A DNA stretch of 39,476 bases, taken from Purshia tridentata (taxonomy: Eukaryota > Streptophyta > Magnoliopsida > Rosales > Rosaceae). Both the position numbers and the translations under genes were made by a program. Below the pieces are notes generated by a model. It made no database searches. It had not been told where the DNA came from and worked only from the letters and a program-made list of their open reading frames with translations. Location: the NCBI GenBank assembly GCA_003254885.1, contig QANT01008179.1, positions 7,800 to 47,275 of the forward strand. The letters are read 5' to 3'. Below, piece by piece: positions 1-13,400 of this stretch; position 1 is the first letter of the stretch, and each line of letters opens with the position of its first letter.

Positions 1-1486
1 TTTTTTTTTTTTTTTTTTCTTTTTCCTCACTCTCTCTCTCTCACTTTCTATTTTGTTCCGCTCCAGTGCCTGAGTCATTATTGAATGATTTAGCAAATGG
101 GTGTTATTATTTTCTTAAAAAATAGACTGGCTGTTATTATAAAATGTGAAGGCATGTTATTAGATGGGTTATACTCTTAAAGTTTCACATAAAATTTTCA
201 TGTTTTAATTTGTGCATAATTATTCATTGTAGTTCATATTTTATTTTCAGACTTATCATCCAGGCGTAATATATCCTCATGCATATCATATAGTTTTATC
301 ATAGATATAGTAGTTTTTGAAATTTACTTATTGATTGATACAATATTACTTAAGAGTTTCATTAAAAAATTATATTTTTTTATTAATTTACACCGATTTT
401 TTTTTTCGAAACCAATGATATATCTGTAAATTTGAGTACCAATATTTAAGGAATTTCCAATATTTCAACCTTGGTCCTCTCTGATCGAAGTACATACTTG
501 AATTAAGTGTTCCATGCCTTCTGCATTTTATTCAAAATTTTATTTGTGAATTCAGTCATCCAAACCTTCTTTCTCTAGTTTGTTTGTTCCTTTGGTAAGA
601 AGGAAAGGCTAAAGAGAGCTAATGAAGGGGATTTGTTTTAATGAGTGAATTAAAGCAGGCAAAGCCTTTAAGATCAAAGATGCTACCAGCCCAACTGCCT
701 AGCCTGGAGTAACCATTCAAGTCGTCCCATATTTTATCATTACTAATAGTTGGGGTATCCACATGAGTGGCCAAACTAGCAATTGTAGAATCTCCAGGAC
801 TTGTTTAAAGATTGCAATTGTAATTAATCAGATTGCCTTTGTAATTAATTACAATGGAATTGATTTTTGATTAAAATAGAAAAATGCTCTGCAAGTGGTG
901 ATCTGCATTGTTTGTGGCAGTCCTGCCTTTTGAGCAATATCTTATAAGAAAAAAACGATATCCTAGACTGTAATTGTGAACTAGTTTTAATGTTGCGATT
1001 TTTACTACCGTTCATACTATGTGATTTGGTTTCATTTGATTCCTTGCACATTTTTTCCTTCCTGTAACCTTTTGAGTATATTTTCCTTGAGAATATAACA
1101 TGTAGTGTATCAAATATTTGTATGTTTGGTTGAGAGTTTAGTGCTCAGATGCCGTCTTCTTGTAATGATCTTATATTTCTTTCTCGTGTGAGTTTATTTA
1201 TTTGGTTGAGAGTTTAATGTCCAGATGCCGTCTTCTTGTACTGATCTTAAATTTCTTTTGCATGTAAGTTTGATTGCTATTACTCTTCAGTCTCATTTAA
1301 AATAAAATGGACAGTTTTCTTTCGTTTTTAGTAATACAGCTATTGAACCTCTGTTTCTTAAAGGACATACAAATCTTCATGAATTTTCATGCGTTCACCC
1401 TTTTTTTGCCTGATGAATGCATTATACTGTTTGGCCTGTATTTACATTATGGTTTTGTCTTGTTTTAATTCATATTTGAATCTCAG
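1..1486 (+). other. Intronic sequence of ABCD1 upstream of the first visible exon
   Basis: AT-rich sequence with a poly-T/CT tract at the left edge and no coding exon I can support. The exon at 1487 begins directly after TCTCAG in phase 0 and encodes residues from the middle of the first membrane domain, so this stretch is most likely the preceding intron. Exons for the N-terminus were looked for and not found. Confidence 0.7.
1125..1273. repeat. Tandem duplication, period 76 bp, in ABCD1 intron
   Basis: Copies at 1125-1200 and 1201-1273 both begin TTTGGTTGAGAGTTTA and share CAGATGCCGTCTTCTTGTA. Point differences show that the duplication is not recent. Confidence 0.85.
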
Positions 1487-4400
1487 AATATTGCATACTA
1501 CAAAATGTCTCATGTTGATGGTCGGATCACTAGTCCTGAGCAGCGAATTGCTAGTGATGTGCCAAGGTTCTGTTCAGAGTTGAGCGAACTTGTACAAGAT
1601 GATTTAACAGCTGTCACTGATGGTCTCCTTTATACTTGGCGGCTGTGTTCTTATGCCAGTCCTAAATATGTCTTCTGGATATTGGTAAATATCTCTCTAT
1701 TGGTTGCACTGATTTGTGAATCTTTCAAAGGGTATAAAGAGATTAGATGTCTTGGCTGTCAATCTGATCAGCTTCTCCTGCTTGTAGCCTTAAGGTATTA
1801 AATATTGATGTTTGTAGTTTTTCAGCTGAACCTGGTATGTTATCTTTCAGGCATACGTATTAGGAGCAGGGGTCATGATAAGGAATTTTTCTCCTGCTTT
1901 TGGGAATCTGATGTCTAAAGAGCAACAATTGGAAGGGGAGTACCGGCAGCTTCATTCACGATTAAGGACCCATGCAGAAAGTGTGGCATTTTATGGTGGA
2001 GAAAATAGAGAAGAATTTCATATTCAGAAGAAGTTTGAAACTCTGATTAGACATATGCGTGTTGTCCTTCATGACCATTGGTGGTTTGGCATGATTCAAG
2101 ACTTTTTGTTGAAGTATCTTGGTGCTACAGTTGCTGTTATACTGATCATTGAGCCCTTCTTTTCGGGCCATTTGAGGCCTGACACTTCAACTTTAGGCCG
2201 TGCCGAGATGTTAAGCAATTTAAGATATCATACTAGTGTCATTATTTCACTGTTTCAGTCTCTGGGAACTCTCTCTATAAGTTCAAGAAAACTTAATCGT
2301 CTCAGGTAAATTTTGTGGCATTCTTCAAAAAGGAGAAAATTGAATTTTATAATTATGAATACGATAAATTTCTTTCTTTGCAGTGGTTATGCTGATCGCA
2401 TTCATGAATTATTGGTCATATCAAAAGAGCTAAGTGTTACTGATAAGTCTTCTGGGAGCAGGAATTGTTTTAGTGAGGCTGATTACATCCAATTTTCTGG
2501 GGTCAAGGTATGTCTTGTTTATTACATTATCTAACTGTTGGTTGTACCTTTTTTTGCATTGTATATTTTGATAGTAATGGTGTCTTCCAGGTTGTTACGC
2601 CCACGAGTAATGTTTTGGTGGATAATTTGTCGCTTAGGGTTGAATCAGGATCTAATCTTTTGATAACAGGTAATCATTTTAACTCAGGGAGTATTTTTAT
2701 GGAGTAATGCTACATTCACCAAGCTTTTTCACCAAATGATGTGACAATTTTTCATTTATTCAAATATGGGCCCAGTGTAGACCTCATTTATTTCTAATAA
2801 TAAGATATTGATGTGTATACAGAAATATTTGGTAAACAAATTTGGTGAGCCTAGCATTATTGATTTTTATGTTGTTACTTGTGTGCATTTTTCTTTCATG
2901 TTTTTTCTTGTTCTCATTACAATCTTATATCTCACATTGATTTCGGGAAAGAAAAACAGGTTTTTACGTATTTTTATTTACCATGCTGATGAGTGGCTTG
3001 TTTAGTTGGTTGTTTTTCAGCATAGTGATGCAGGACAGAAGCAAAGAGCTGCTGTCTTGTAGATGTATTAGGGCAAAGAGCAAAGTAGAAACGAAATTCC
3101 AGTGGTAAACAGTAGAGAAATAAAGCTTCTAGGATCAAAGTTGGACCATACATAAATGAGTTTTAGGGCAAAGAGACCCAAGAGAAACTCTAAATTCTGA
3201 AATCTCTGAAAAAGAAGGCTAAGTTTATATAGGAATCCATAATCTTGAACTGACTAGGAAAACATGAACCTTAACGACTAGGAAAACATAAAGTAAAATC
3301 CTAATTGAATAAGGAAACATAATTAAAATATTTAATGAAATCAGGAAAACTTTGGCTGGAATAAATTCAGAAGTTGGCAAGGTGGAAGGGTTAGCGGCTC
3401 CTTGGGGTTTTGAGGTGGGTGTTTGGCCTTTGAAGTACCTGGGACTTCCCTTGGGGGTTAATCCAAGAGCAGCTAGTTTTTGGAATCTGGTGGTGGAGAA
3501 GATTGAGAAAAGATTGGACAGTTGGAAAAAGGCATTTTTATCAAGGGGAGGAAGACTTACCTTGATACAAGCCGTTTTGGGTAGCATTACAACTTATTAT
3601 TTATCATTGTTCAGAATTCTGTTAGGGGTTGCCAGAAGGTTGGAAAAACTTATGAGAGATTTCCTTTGGGAAGGTTTTGGGGAAGGGAGAACCAAGTATT
3701 TGGTAAGATGGGAGTTAGTTTCGCAACCAAAGGAAAAAGGGGGGTTGGTCATAGGTAATCTTGTGGCAAAAAATAGAGCTTTACTTGGCAAGTGGTTATA
3801 ACGTTATCCTTTGGAAAGGGATTCTTTATGGCATGCAGTGAGCATGAGTAAATATGGTAGTCATGAAAATGGTTGGGATGCAAAAGAGGTCGTGAGGGGA
3901 TCAAGTTGAAGCCCTTGGAGGAATATTAGTCAAGGTGTGAGTGGGTTTTTAGGGTGCTGTAAGTTGGTGGTAGGAAATGGTGGGGACAATTAGGTTTTGG
4001 GAGGATACTTGGGTGGGGCAGGAGACACTTAAAAATCTTTATCCTAGATTGTATAATTTGTCAAATAGTCATGGGGTTACAATAGAAGGGATGGTAGAGG
4101 ATGTGAGTTCTTCTTTAAATTAGAATTTTGGTTTTCAGAGAAGTTTAAATGATACAGAAGTGGAGGAGTTCATTTCACTACTGTCAGTACCAGAAAGAGT
4201 TCATATTTCAACTACTAGATCTGACTCAAGGGTCTGGAGTTTGGATTCTAATGGCTTGTTCTCTACAAAATCGTTCTTTGGATACTTATGTGGAGTTGGC
4301 AATGGAATCCCTTTCCTCCCAGCAGGTCTGATTTGGAAAGCAAAGGTTCCTCCAAAAGTTAAAGTCTTGGCTTGGCTAGTGGCTCATGCAAAGATAAATA

Positions 4401-7400
4401 CATGTGATAATCTTTAGAGGAGAAGCCCACATGATTGCCTTTCTATGCATTGGTGTGTTTTTTGCAAGAAAGAGGGCGAAAGTGCAAATCATATTTTCCT
4501 TCATTGTTCTGTGGCATCAGCGCTATGGTCCACATTGCTCAAGGAAGCAGGTTTATGGTGGGTAATGCTAGAGGGGTGCTGTTCTTTGTTTAGTGAACGG
4601 ACAAGGGGTTTTGGCGGGGAAAAGAGGGCCAAAGTGCCTTGGAGTTGCAGATTATTAGCCATTTTTTGGGTTATTTGGATGGAGAGAAATAAAAGAATTT
4701 TTGAAGATTATAAAGGGTTAGATGTGGAACAACTGTGGGAGCTAGTTTCTTTCTGGTCATCTTTTTGGGCCTCCATCTCTAGCGTTTTTAGGGGAGTGTC
4801 TCTTTTGGCTGTTCTACTTGATTGGAAGGCAGCAATCAGTTAGTTTTGGATCTTATAAGTTTCGTTAAGGGTGCGGTGTGAAATTTTTGTTTTTGTACCT
4901 TACTTGATTGACTCCTTGTCCATTGTTTGTAATAGTGTTGTGCTCTATCCCATAAAGTTTCTTTCTTCTCCCAAAAAAAAAAAGAAATCAGGAAACTAAT
5001 ATCGTACATTTTTATTCTTCTTTCTTCATAGTATGCATGCCTTTTGGATCAAAGTATCGTCTGATTTTGATATGTTGAAGTTATAACATATAATTGTTGA
5101 TAAGTAAACTGAATTAATAATATTTTGAAATCCTACTGAAGGTCCAAATGGTAGTGGGAAGAGCTCGCTTTTCCGAGTCCTAGGAGGCCTCTGGCCCTTG
5201 GTATCTGGCCATATTGTAAAACCTGGTGTTGGTACTGATCTCAATAAAGAAATTTTCTATGTACCACAAAGACCATACACCGCTGTGGGAACACTTCGGG
5301 ACCAGTTGATTTATCCTCTGACTGCAGATCAAGAGGTTGAACCACTTACACGCAATGGAATGGTGGAGTTATTGAGAAATGTGATTTTCTTTACATCCTT
5401 TTCCTCCTGATCTTATCTTGATACTTATGCATACTCAGTAATTTCATGGTTCTTTTGACATTTGATACATTGCATTTGACATATTATTGGTGGAACTTCT
5501 GTGTTCTGTTTTGGAAGGTTGACCTTGAGTACTTATTAGACCGTTATCCACCAGACAAAGAGATAAATTGGGGTGATGAATTATCTCTTGGGGAGCAACA
5601 AAGATTAGGGATGGCTAGACTTTTCTATCATAGGCCTAAATTTGCAATTCTTGATGAGTGCACCAGTGCAGTCACAACTGACATGGAGGAACGTTTTTGT
5701 GCTAAAGTTCGAGCAATGGGAACGTCATGCATTACTATCTCACATCGTCCAGCACTCGTTGCATTCCATGATGTGGTGTTGTCCTTGGATGGTGAAGGTG
5801 GTTGGAGTGTTCATGATAAAAGGTTGGATTGCAAGTTTCGTTACTTTTTACTGTATTTGTCAATTTTGAAAAATTATAGATATTTGGTTATTGGACTTTT
5901 CGCTTATAACTTCAGGGAGGATTCTCCAGTCATTAATGAAGGTGGGATAAATACAGTAAACATGTCTGAGACGAATCGACAGAGTGATGCAATGGCAGTT
6001 CAACGAGCGTTTGCCACATCTAAAAGGGTCTGAATAATTTTCTATGTTGGTTGTTGATATATATGTGTTATTTATATATTTTTTTTGGACTGTTTTAACT
6101 TGATACAAATCTGTTTGTTGATTCATTTTTAGGATTCCACAATATCAATTTCAAAGGCACACTCATACATTGCTGAGGTGATAGCAGCATCTCCTCCTGT
6201 GGATCCTAATGTTACATATCCATTTGTTCCGCAGCTCCAAGTAGCTCCTGGAGCATTGCCATTGAGAGTGGCTGCCATGTTCAAAGTACTGGTGAGTCTT
6301 TATACAGTTACAATCTTACAATAAAACATCTAAAAACAAAAACAGCCATCACAAAAGAATACAAACAGTAGACAATAAGAACATTAATGAAAACAATAGA
6401 ACACAGCAGCTCTCCAATCTGAAAATATAGCAGAAAAGTTACCCTTTCCTGAAAATGGTCTACCTCCTCTCCATAGTCCATACACACCATAAAAATTCTT
6501 CTATTCTTCTCTACCCAAACTACCCAAAAAATGGCTGTCACAGCACATCTACCAAAGGTTGTCTCCTCTGAACCATGTCACGAGTAATCACTCTCCCTTG
6601 AGAAATTATATAACATTTTTACGTAAGAGGTCCTCTAACCTACCATATCCCAAATGGAGGAGTGAAAGGAGACTGAGAAAGGTTGTCCATTAAAAACCTT
6701 GAATAGGATTTGCAAGAAAAAAGGCCCGATGACTCCAACTTCTAGATTCTCTTATCCAGCTTAGATGAAAGAAGAATTTTTTTTCTTTTCTAGGTGTGAT
6801 AATAATGGTGTACTCCTAGTCATTTAAATCTCTTCAGAACTCGAAATTCCAACTAAAAGGATAAAGAACTGAAACACAAGCTCGCAATGGAGTAATTATG
6901 ATATAGTGATAAACAAAAAAGGCAAGGATAACAAAAAGTTTTTTTCCCACCCGACAGTCTCAACATATCACGGTCCCTTTCTCTTTTAGTCTCCCCAGAG
7001 TGACAACTTGAAGTGAACAAATAAAGCCCTTGAGAGATATTTATCATGGGCATTGACTTGACCACTAACCACCCCGTTGGAGGCCCACCCATTTTTTTGC
7101 AGCCCATATTTACTTCTAATGACAACATACCATTGAATCTCTCTCTACCTGACATCTCCATAACCATTTCCCAAGCAAAGCCTCATTTCTCTTCACCAAA
7201 TTCCCTTCGCCAATCCTCCCTTTTCCTTTACCCGAGCCACCACTTTCCACTTCACCAAATTATCCTTTTTTCCTCATCAATCTTTCCACCCTTTCAGCAA
7301 GCCACTCAACACCGATTGCATTAAATTGAATCTCCCTTCCCTTGACAGAAAAAGCTTTCCTGCATTCTTCTAAGCTTATTTCCACCTTTTCCAACTGGAT

Positions 7401-10400
7401 CCCAAAAGCTGGTTGCCCTTGGAATGCCCCAAGCGGGAACCCTAGTTACTTCAAATGGCATCTCCCCACTTCACACCCTGAAATTGAAGCCAGCTGCTCC
7501 ACCTTTCCTTCTTGGGTGTGTATCTCGCAATTGTCATTAGCTCTAGTTATCTTTAATCTAGATACAGCTCTAAAAGCAATAATCACCAATATAAATCCAG
7601 CAATGTGTGCTTCTGTAAAATATAGGCAGCATCTGGTTGAAGTGACGATTTTTTGTATTTAAGCAACACTCCAAAAGAAACTTCTTCCCTTAATATTTGT
7701 ATCGGGGGACCCAAATTTTTGACATATCAGCAAAATATCTGGCCGATATGACAATATTTTCATGACTGCATCCTGTAACGCGTCAAGATGCCTAGAATGC
7801 ACCTTTAAGTTCACACATAACACTATCAAGTGACATATCATTGCCAAAACTTCACATGTGCACTCCTTTTTTAGTTTGATTCATTAAATGAATTTATGGT
7901 CTGTTCCCTGTAACTTTAAGAACCTCTTGTCCTCTAGTTTTTAGAATCTTTGTTGGTTGTTTAGTTGGTATTGCTTTTTACCGGACTATCCATATTGTGT
8001 TTGTCATTGAATTTTCTATTGTCCATCATCTACTTTATGACACACTATGGTCTGACCATGCTTTAGAACCCCGAAGGTATCTTTATTGAAATATGAATTG
8101 CCTTATGTTCAGGTTCCCACAGTTCTTGATAAACAAGGAGCACAACTGCTTGCAGTTGCTTTTCTCGTGGTATCGCGAACGTGGATTTCTGATCGTATTG
8201 CTTCATTAAATGGTATTTCCTCTTCCCTTAGGAAGCATATGATGATTTGAGAGATCATGTTATTCATGTGGTTAATATATGCAGGGACCACTGTGAAATT
8301 TGTCTTGGAGCAGGATAAGGCATCGTTTATACGGTTAATCGGTGTTAGTGTTCTTCAGAGTGCTGCATCTTCTTTTATTGCACCTTCTTTAAGGTAATTT
8401 CATTGTTCAATAGAATTTAAATTTAGTTGAACCACATGTAGACCTGTCTGTATGGTATCTATATATTATTTCAGTTGTGATGTTTTTCAACATATTTGAA
8501 CATAATTTGTGTCCAACTACAGAATTTCAACTTATTTGATATGTTCAACTTTTTAATATTATACTTCAGGATGTTGAAGCCCCATGCTAGCATCTTTAAC
8601 CCGAATTCCCTCATTTTGTATCACATTTCGATTTTGTCCCTCTCTCCTTTCTCTCTTCTCTAGTAACAATAGAGGTTACGCAGAGATGATGTAGGTTAAT
8701 GTTTGAGGAAAATCTCAATTAGTTTGGGTTTTTGCTCCATTCTAATGACTGAGTTATGGGAAATATATCATGGGCTTTGTTTAGCTTGGGACACGGGGAT
8801 TTGATTCACAAAAGTTATTGTTGAAACATACTCAACTACCTGCTTGCATGGAGTCTAACTTCATCCACCAGACTCCCTTTCAAGAATTGCTCCAATCTGT
8901 ATACGCTATAGTAAAGGTTGACTGGCTAATTTCAACGATCTTATGCTCGGTCTTTAAGTTCATCATGGTCCCCCAATTGGCCTGGATGAGTTGGTTGCAC
9001 AGGATATAGGTTTTGTGAATCCTAGGTTTGTGCCTTATAGTGGGCCCTGCATTGTACCCACTAAAAATAAACAATTGGATTGAGAACCACTCAAATACAG
9101 TGGTTTCATAGAAAATTTGTGCAAAGCATGTCTGGTCTTCAGTATTCTACTAAATAAAGCAATATTTTACGATGAAATTTCATATTTTGCTTTGGGTCCA
9201 AATTGTGGAACATGCTAATACAAATCAAGAGAGGTTATAGCAGGATAGAAGAGAAGGAAGAGAGGGACAAAATCGATTATGATACATAATGAGGGAATTA
9301 GATCTGGCATTCTGATAGAAATTGCATTTTTCTGAAATCAGCTGTTGGAACAAACAACACTTTTAAACTTAGAAGCGCAAATGTTCATTTTAGAGCATTA
9401 TTGTGTATGTGTGTGTGTGTTTAGGCTTTAAGGTTTACGACCTAAACCAAAACCGAAGCCCTCAACCTAGCCTAAAGTAATAAACCAGTCCCTAACTTGA
9501 AAGCAAAAATAGGCCATGTACTAATGATTTGTTTTCTTGTGAAACTGTTAATGCCATATTTAATACTTTAGTTTTTCTACTCAAACAACTAAGTATTTGG
9601 TACCGTTGATTATTTTGTATCTTTTAAAAGTAGATTTTTTATTGCATGATGAATGAAACTTTTTATGAGAAAATCTTCTTAAGAGGATCCTTATTTTGAA
9701 GAAAAAGACCAGATTGTTGAAGCCATCTTGCAATGCAATAATTTGAAACATCTATTATTAAGTCTTCATGGATTCGTGCAAAAGATTAGCTACATCGGAA
9801 ACTCTTTGTTATTTGTGGTAACATAAATAGGCGAACACCGTGTTCCTATAAATACCAAAATAATCTTGACAAAAATTAAATGGGTAAATGATTTCCGATT
9901 TGGCTAATTTATTTTGAAGGTATGATACCCTTGAAGGGGGCCTTGAAAATGGATGGTATGAATCATGAGACTCAATGTGCACGTATGTGTGTACCGCACG
10001 TTAAGCATTGATCCATGAAGCAACTAATTAAAAATGCTCTTGTAATGTAAATTATGTTTTTGTTTGGCAGGCACTTGACAGCCAGGCTGGCTCTTGGATG
10101 GAGGATTCGGTTAACTCAACATTTACTTAAGAACTACTTGAGAAATAATGCATTTTATAAGGTAGCCATACTATCAGTGTTCGATCAATTTTAATTTTTC
10201 TTCGTGTTGTTTCTTTATTCATTTAATTGCTTAATACTTTTGTACTTGTTTGAGGAAAGTTGTGTTGGATCCATAAATTTGTGAGATAAATTAAAGTAGA
10301 AATGAGTCATTAGTGCTTTGAAGTCGAGCTCTTGAATAGTGCTTTTAGTCTGTTTGCTACCAAAACGAGATGAAAGAACGTGGGCGAGTTTTCAAGTGTT

Positions 10401-13400
10401 TGGAGGGACTTTTGTTATTTAACCCTTGAAGTCGAGCTCTTGATAGTGCTTTTAGGCTGTTTGCTACCAAAACTAGATGAAAGAACGTGGGTGAGTTTCA
10501 AGTGTTTGGAGGGACCTTTGTTATTTTACCCAATTTCACGACTTTGTTTTGGGGGTTGGGCTCTCTTTTCTTTGTATTATACTACCTTGTTGAAGGGTAT
10601 GACATAGTCGATTAATTTTTTACCGTTGACGGAGAAGCGGATAACTTGGAACTCATGCCCCTAAAAGTAAATGGGACCAAGATCAATGAGCTCAAACTCT
10701 TCCAAGAGCAGTAACAAGGTGGAGAGAAGGGAGGGTTAGTTGCCCGTCAAAATAATTTCAACATATAGAAAAAGCATAATACCTATAAACTGGTGGAATA
10801 TAAAGTGACAACGTTAAGCTCGACTCTAGAAAACAAAACTGCAGTAAGAAGCCATTGAGACGCTGAAACAGAAAATGAGGAGTAATTCCATGGATGTCTT
10901 TGTGAAGCCGACGGACATGAGTGGGACATAATAGACCAACAAACGTAGAAGGCCGACTTATAAGGACAATTTATCCTGAACCTGATGAAGGAAGTCATTT
11001 CATATCTAATTAAAAACAAAACTGCTGTAAGAAGCTAGTGAGACGCTGAAACAGAAAATGAGGAGCATGCTTAATTCTATCAATGGCTTTGTGAAGCTGA
11101 CGGACATGAGTGGGACAAAATAGACCAACAAACCTAGAAGGCTGACTTATAAGGACAATGTATCCAGAACTTGACAAAGGAAGACATTTTTCACATCTAA
11201 TTGACATACAGTCCACCCAAAAGAAATGGGCAAGGCAAGAATATTCCGAATTGTAGTGGGTTTAACCACAAGATTGAAAGTCTCATCAAAGTCAAGTCAG
11301 GCTACTACTGATGAAACCCTTTGGCAACAAGTTGAGCCTTATACCACTCAATGGAATCATGAGATCCCTGCTTAAGTTTCAACACCCATCTGCAACCAAC
11401 CACATGTTGTTGAGGATCAAGAGGAACAAAAACCCCAATTTGGTTTTTGGGATGAGCATTAAATTCAACTATCATGGCTTGATGCCATTTGGAAATGGAA
11501 CTCCTTCAGTATTACAAGTCAGTTCCTTCAGAAGGAAGAGAGACTTGGCAAAAGATAACGAGTAGTGCCATAAAAACGAACTAAAGGGTGAAGAGTACCA
11601 TCCCTTTGTTGAGTAGCCATGGGATGGAACACAACAACCAAGGAGTTAGAGAAGGATCAAGAGCCCTAAGAGAGAGCTATGCAGTCTAAGGGCTAGCAGT
11701 AGAAGAGCAAGGCTGCTGGTGTTGATAAGTACACATCAGTCTAATGGAGGCTCCTTGATTGGAGGAGGTGGAGGTGGACTAGATTATGGATGCGCAATAG
11801 AATTTGGACAAACATACAAGATTTGAACAAAGGCCCATCCAAAGTAAACCAGAGTAGGGGAAATGGATGGTTGGCCAAAGGGATGTGGTTGCTCATTAAA
11901 CCAAATTTGTCTAGAGAACTCTGCCAAGTGTACCCTTTGTGTTGTCAACTGTGACCTATAAAAGCACTCAACATATTTAGGCAAAAGTTTGTAAGTTTGT
12001 TAAGCACCCAAATGCGGATAACATGAACAACCAAAAATTCTCAACTTAGAATAGGACGGAGTTTTCCAAAGAGGTGAGCAAAGGGAGGGCACCATTGAAG
12101 AACAAGAGAGAGAAGACGATTGTTAGGAAAGAGAGCAATTGAAGCACCATCAATCCAGGTACGAGCCATTTTTAACAATGTGGCGATGCTTTCACCAGTT
12201 GAGCAATGTAGGCGTTAGAAAAACGATGATGAATCCCAAAGGATGAGCATGAAGCTTTGAAAGGATTATTATTATATTGCTTGCCATCATAACTATGAAA
12301 TTGTTAATGAGAGAATTGTGTTTTAATGAAACAAATTCTTGAAGTGGTCAAGAACCCTCATATTCGTGTTTCATAAAATATAACCATTTGAAGCGAGTAT
12401 AATCATCAGTGTACAACACAGTATGTATATCCTTTAACAAAACTAGTGGGAGATTGTCAAACATCAGAGTGCATGTGTAATTGGAGAATGCACACACATA
12501 TTGCATTAGAAATTAGAAATTGAAGGTGTGGATTTACACAAAGCACAATGTTCTTGTAATTCAAAATTAGAAGCTAACATATTATTCTTCCTTAAGTAGG
12601 TAATGATCTTACTAGATGGATGACCTAATTTACTATGCCCTAAAGACGACAACTAAATGCACAAAAAAATTGTTGTCTTGAGATATTTGAGCAATGGATA
12701 ACAAATTTTTATGCACTGGATAACAAATTGTAAGGCTAAAACAGTAAGTTTACACACGAATATTTCTAGACTTAAGGGATTAACAATAAAGGGAGTTGGC
12801 TTAGGTAACCTATATACAGGTTAGAATTAAATGCAAATTAACTAGGTTCTCTAATAGTATTTTTTACTTTAATGAATATTTAGGGTTAAATTTACAATTA
12901 GGGTAATGCACTTGGGACGTCACGAATGTTTGAGAAAATACGTGACGTCAAGTGCCATTTTAGTACACAAAATGAGGTTGAGGGGGGCAAAGTGAGTCAA
13001 AGAACCAAGGTGAGACAAGGGTCAAAGTTCTTGCTATGTTTTACCCATGTTTTAATTTGTTTGACATTATTTTAATCTGTTGACAACTCTATGTTTGCTC
13101 ATTGAGATATTTAATAAAAAATTTATAAGAATGGTGCTAAATTCATGTCAATGCATCATGTAGGTTTTCAACATGTCAAGCAAGAATATAGATGCAGATC
13201 AGAGAATAACTCAGGACCTAGAGAAGTTAACTGCTGACTTGTCGGGACTAGTTACTGGAATGGTAAAGCCGTCTGTGGATATTCTTTGGTAAGCTTTTTA
13301 TCTAATTAAGTTGAAAATTATACAGGTCTTTGGTTTTCTTGGGATTCTTTATTTGAGGTTCTCAAAAGTTTGTGATTAACTTCTCTTCTTGGAATCCTTT

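Noticed and set aside
3060..3336. Possible LTR fragment before the LINE (repeated GACTAGGAAAACAT)
   Set aside because: No LTR ends, primer-binding site or coding sequence. The repeated motif is short and AT-rich.
7046..7324. Plus-strand open frame of 92 codons
   Set aside because: It is the reverse of the antisense LINE relic region and is Ser/Pro/His-rich with no motif.
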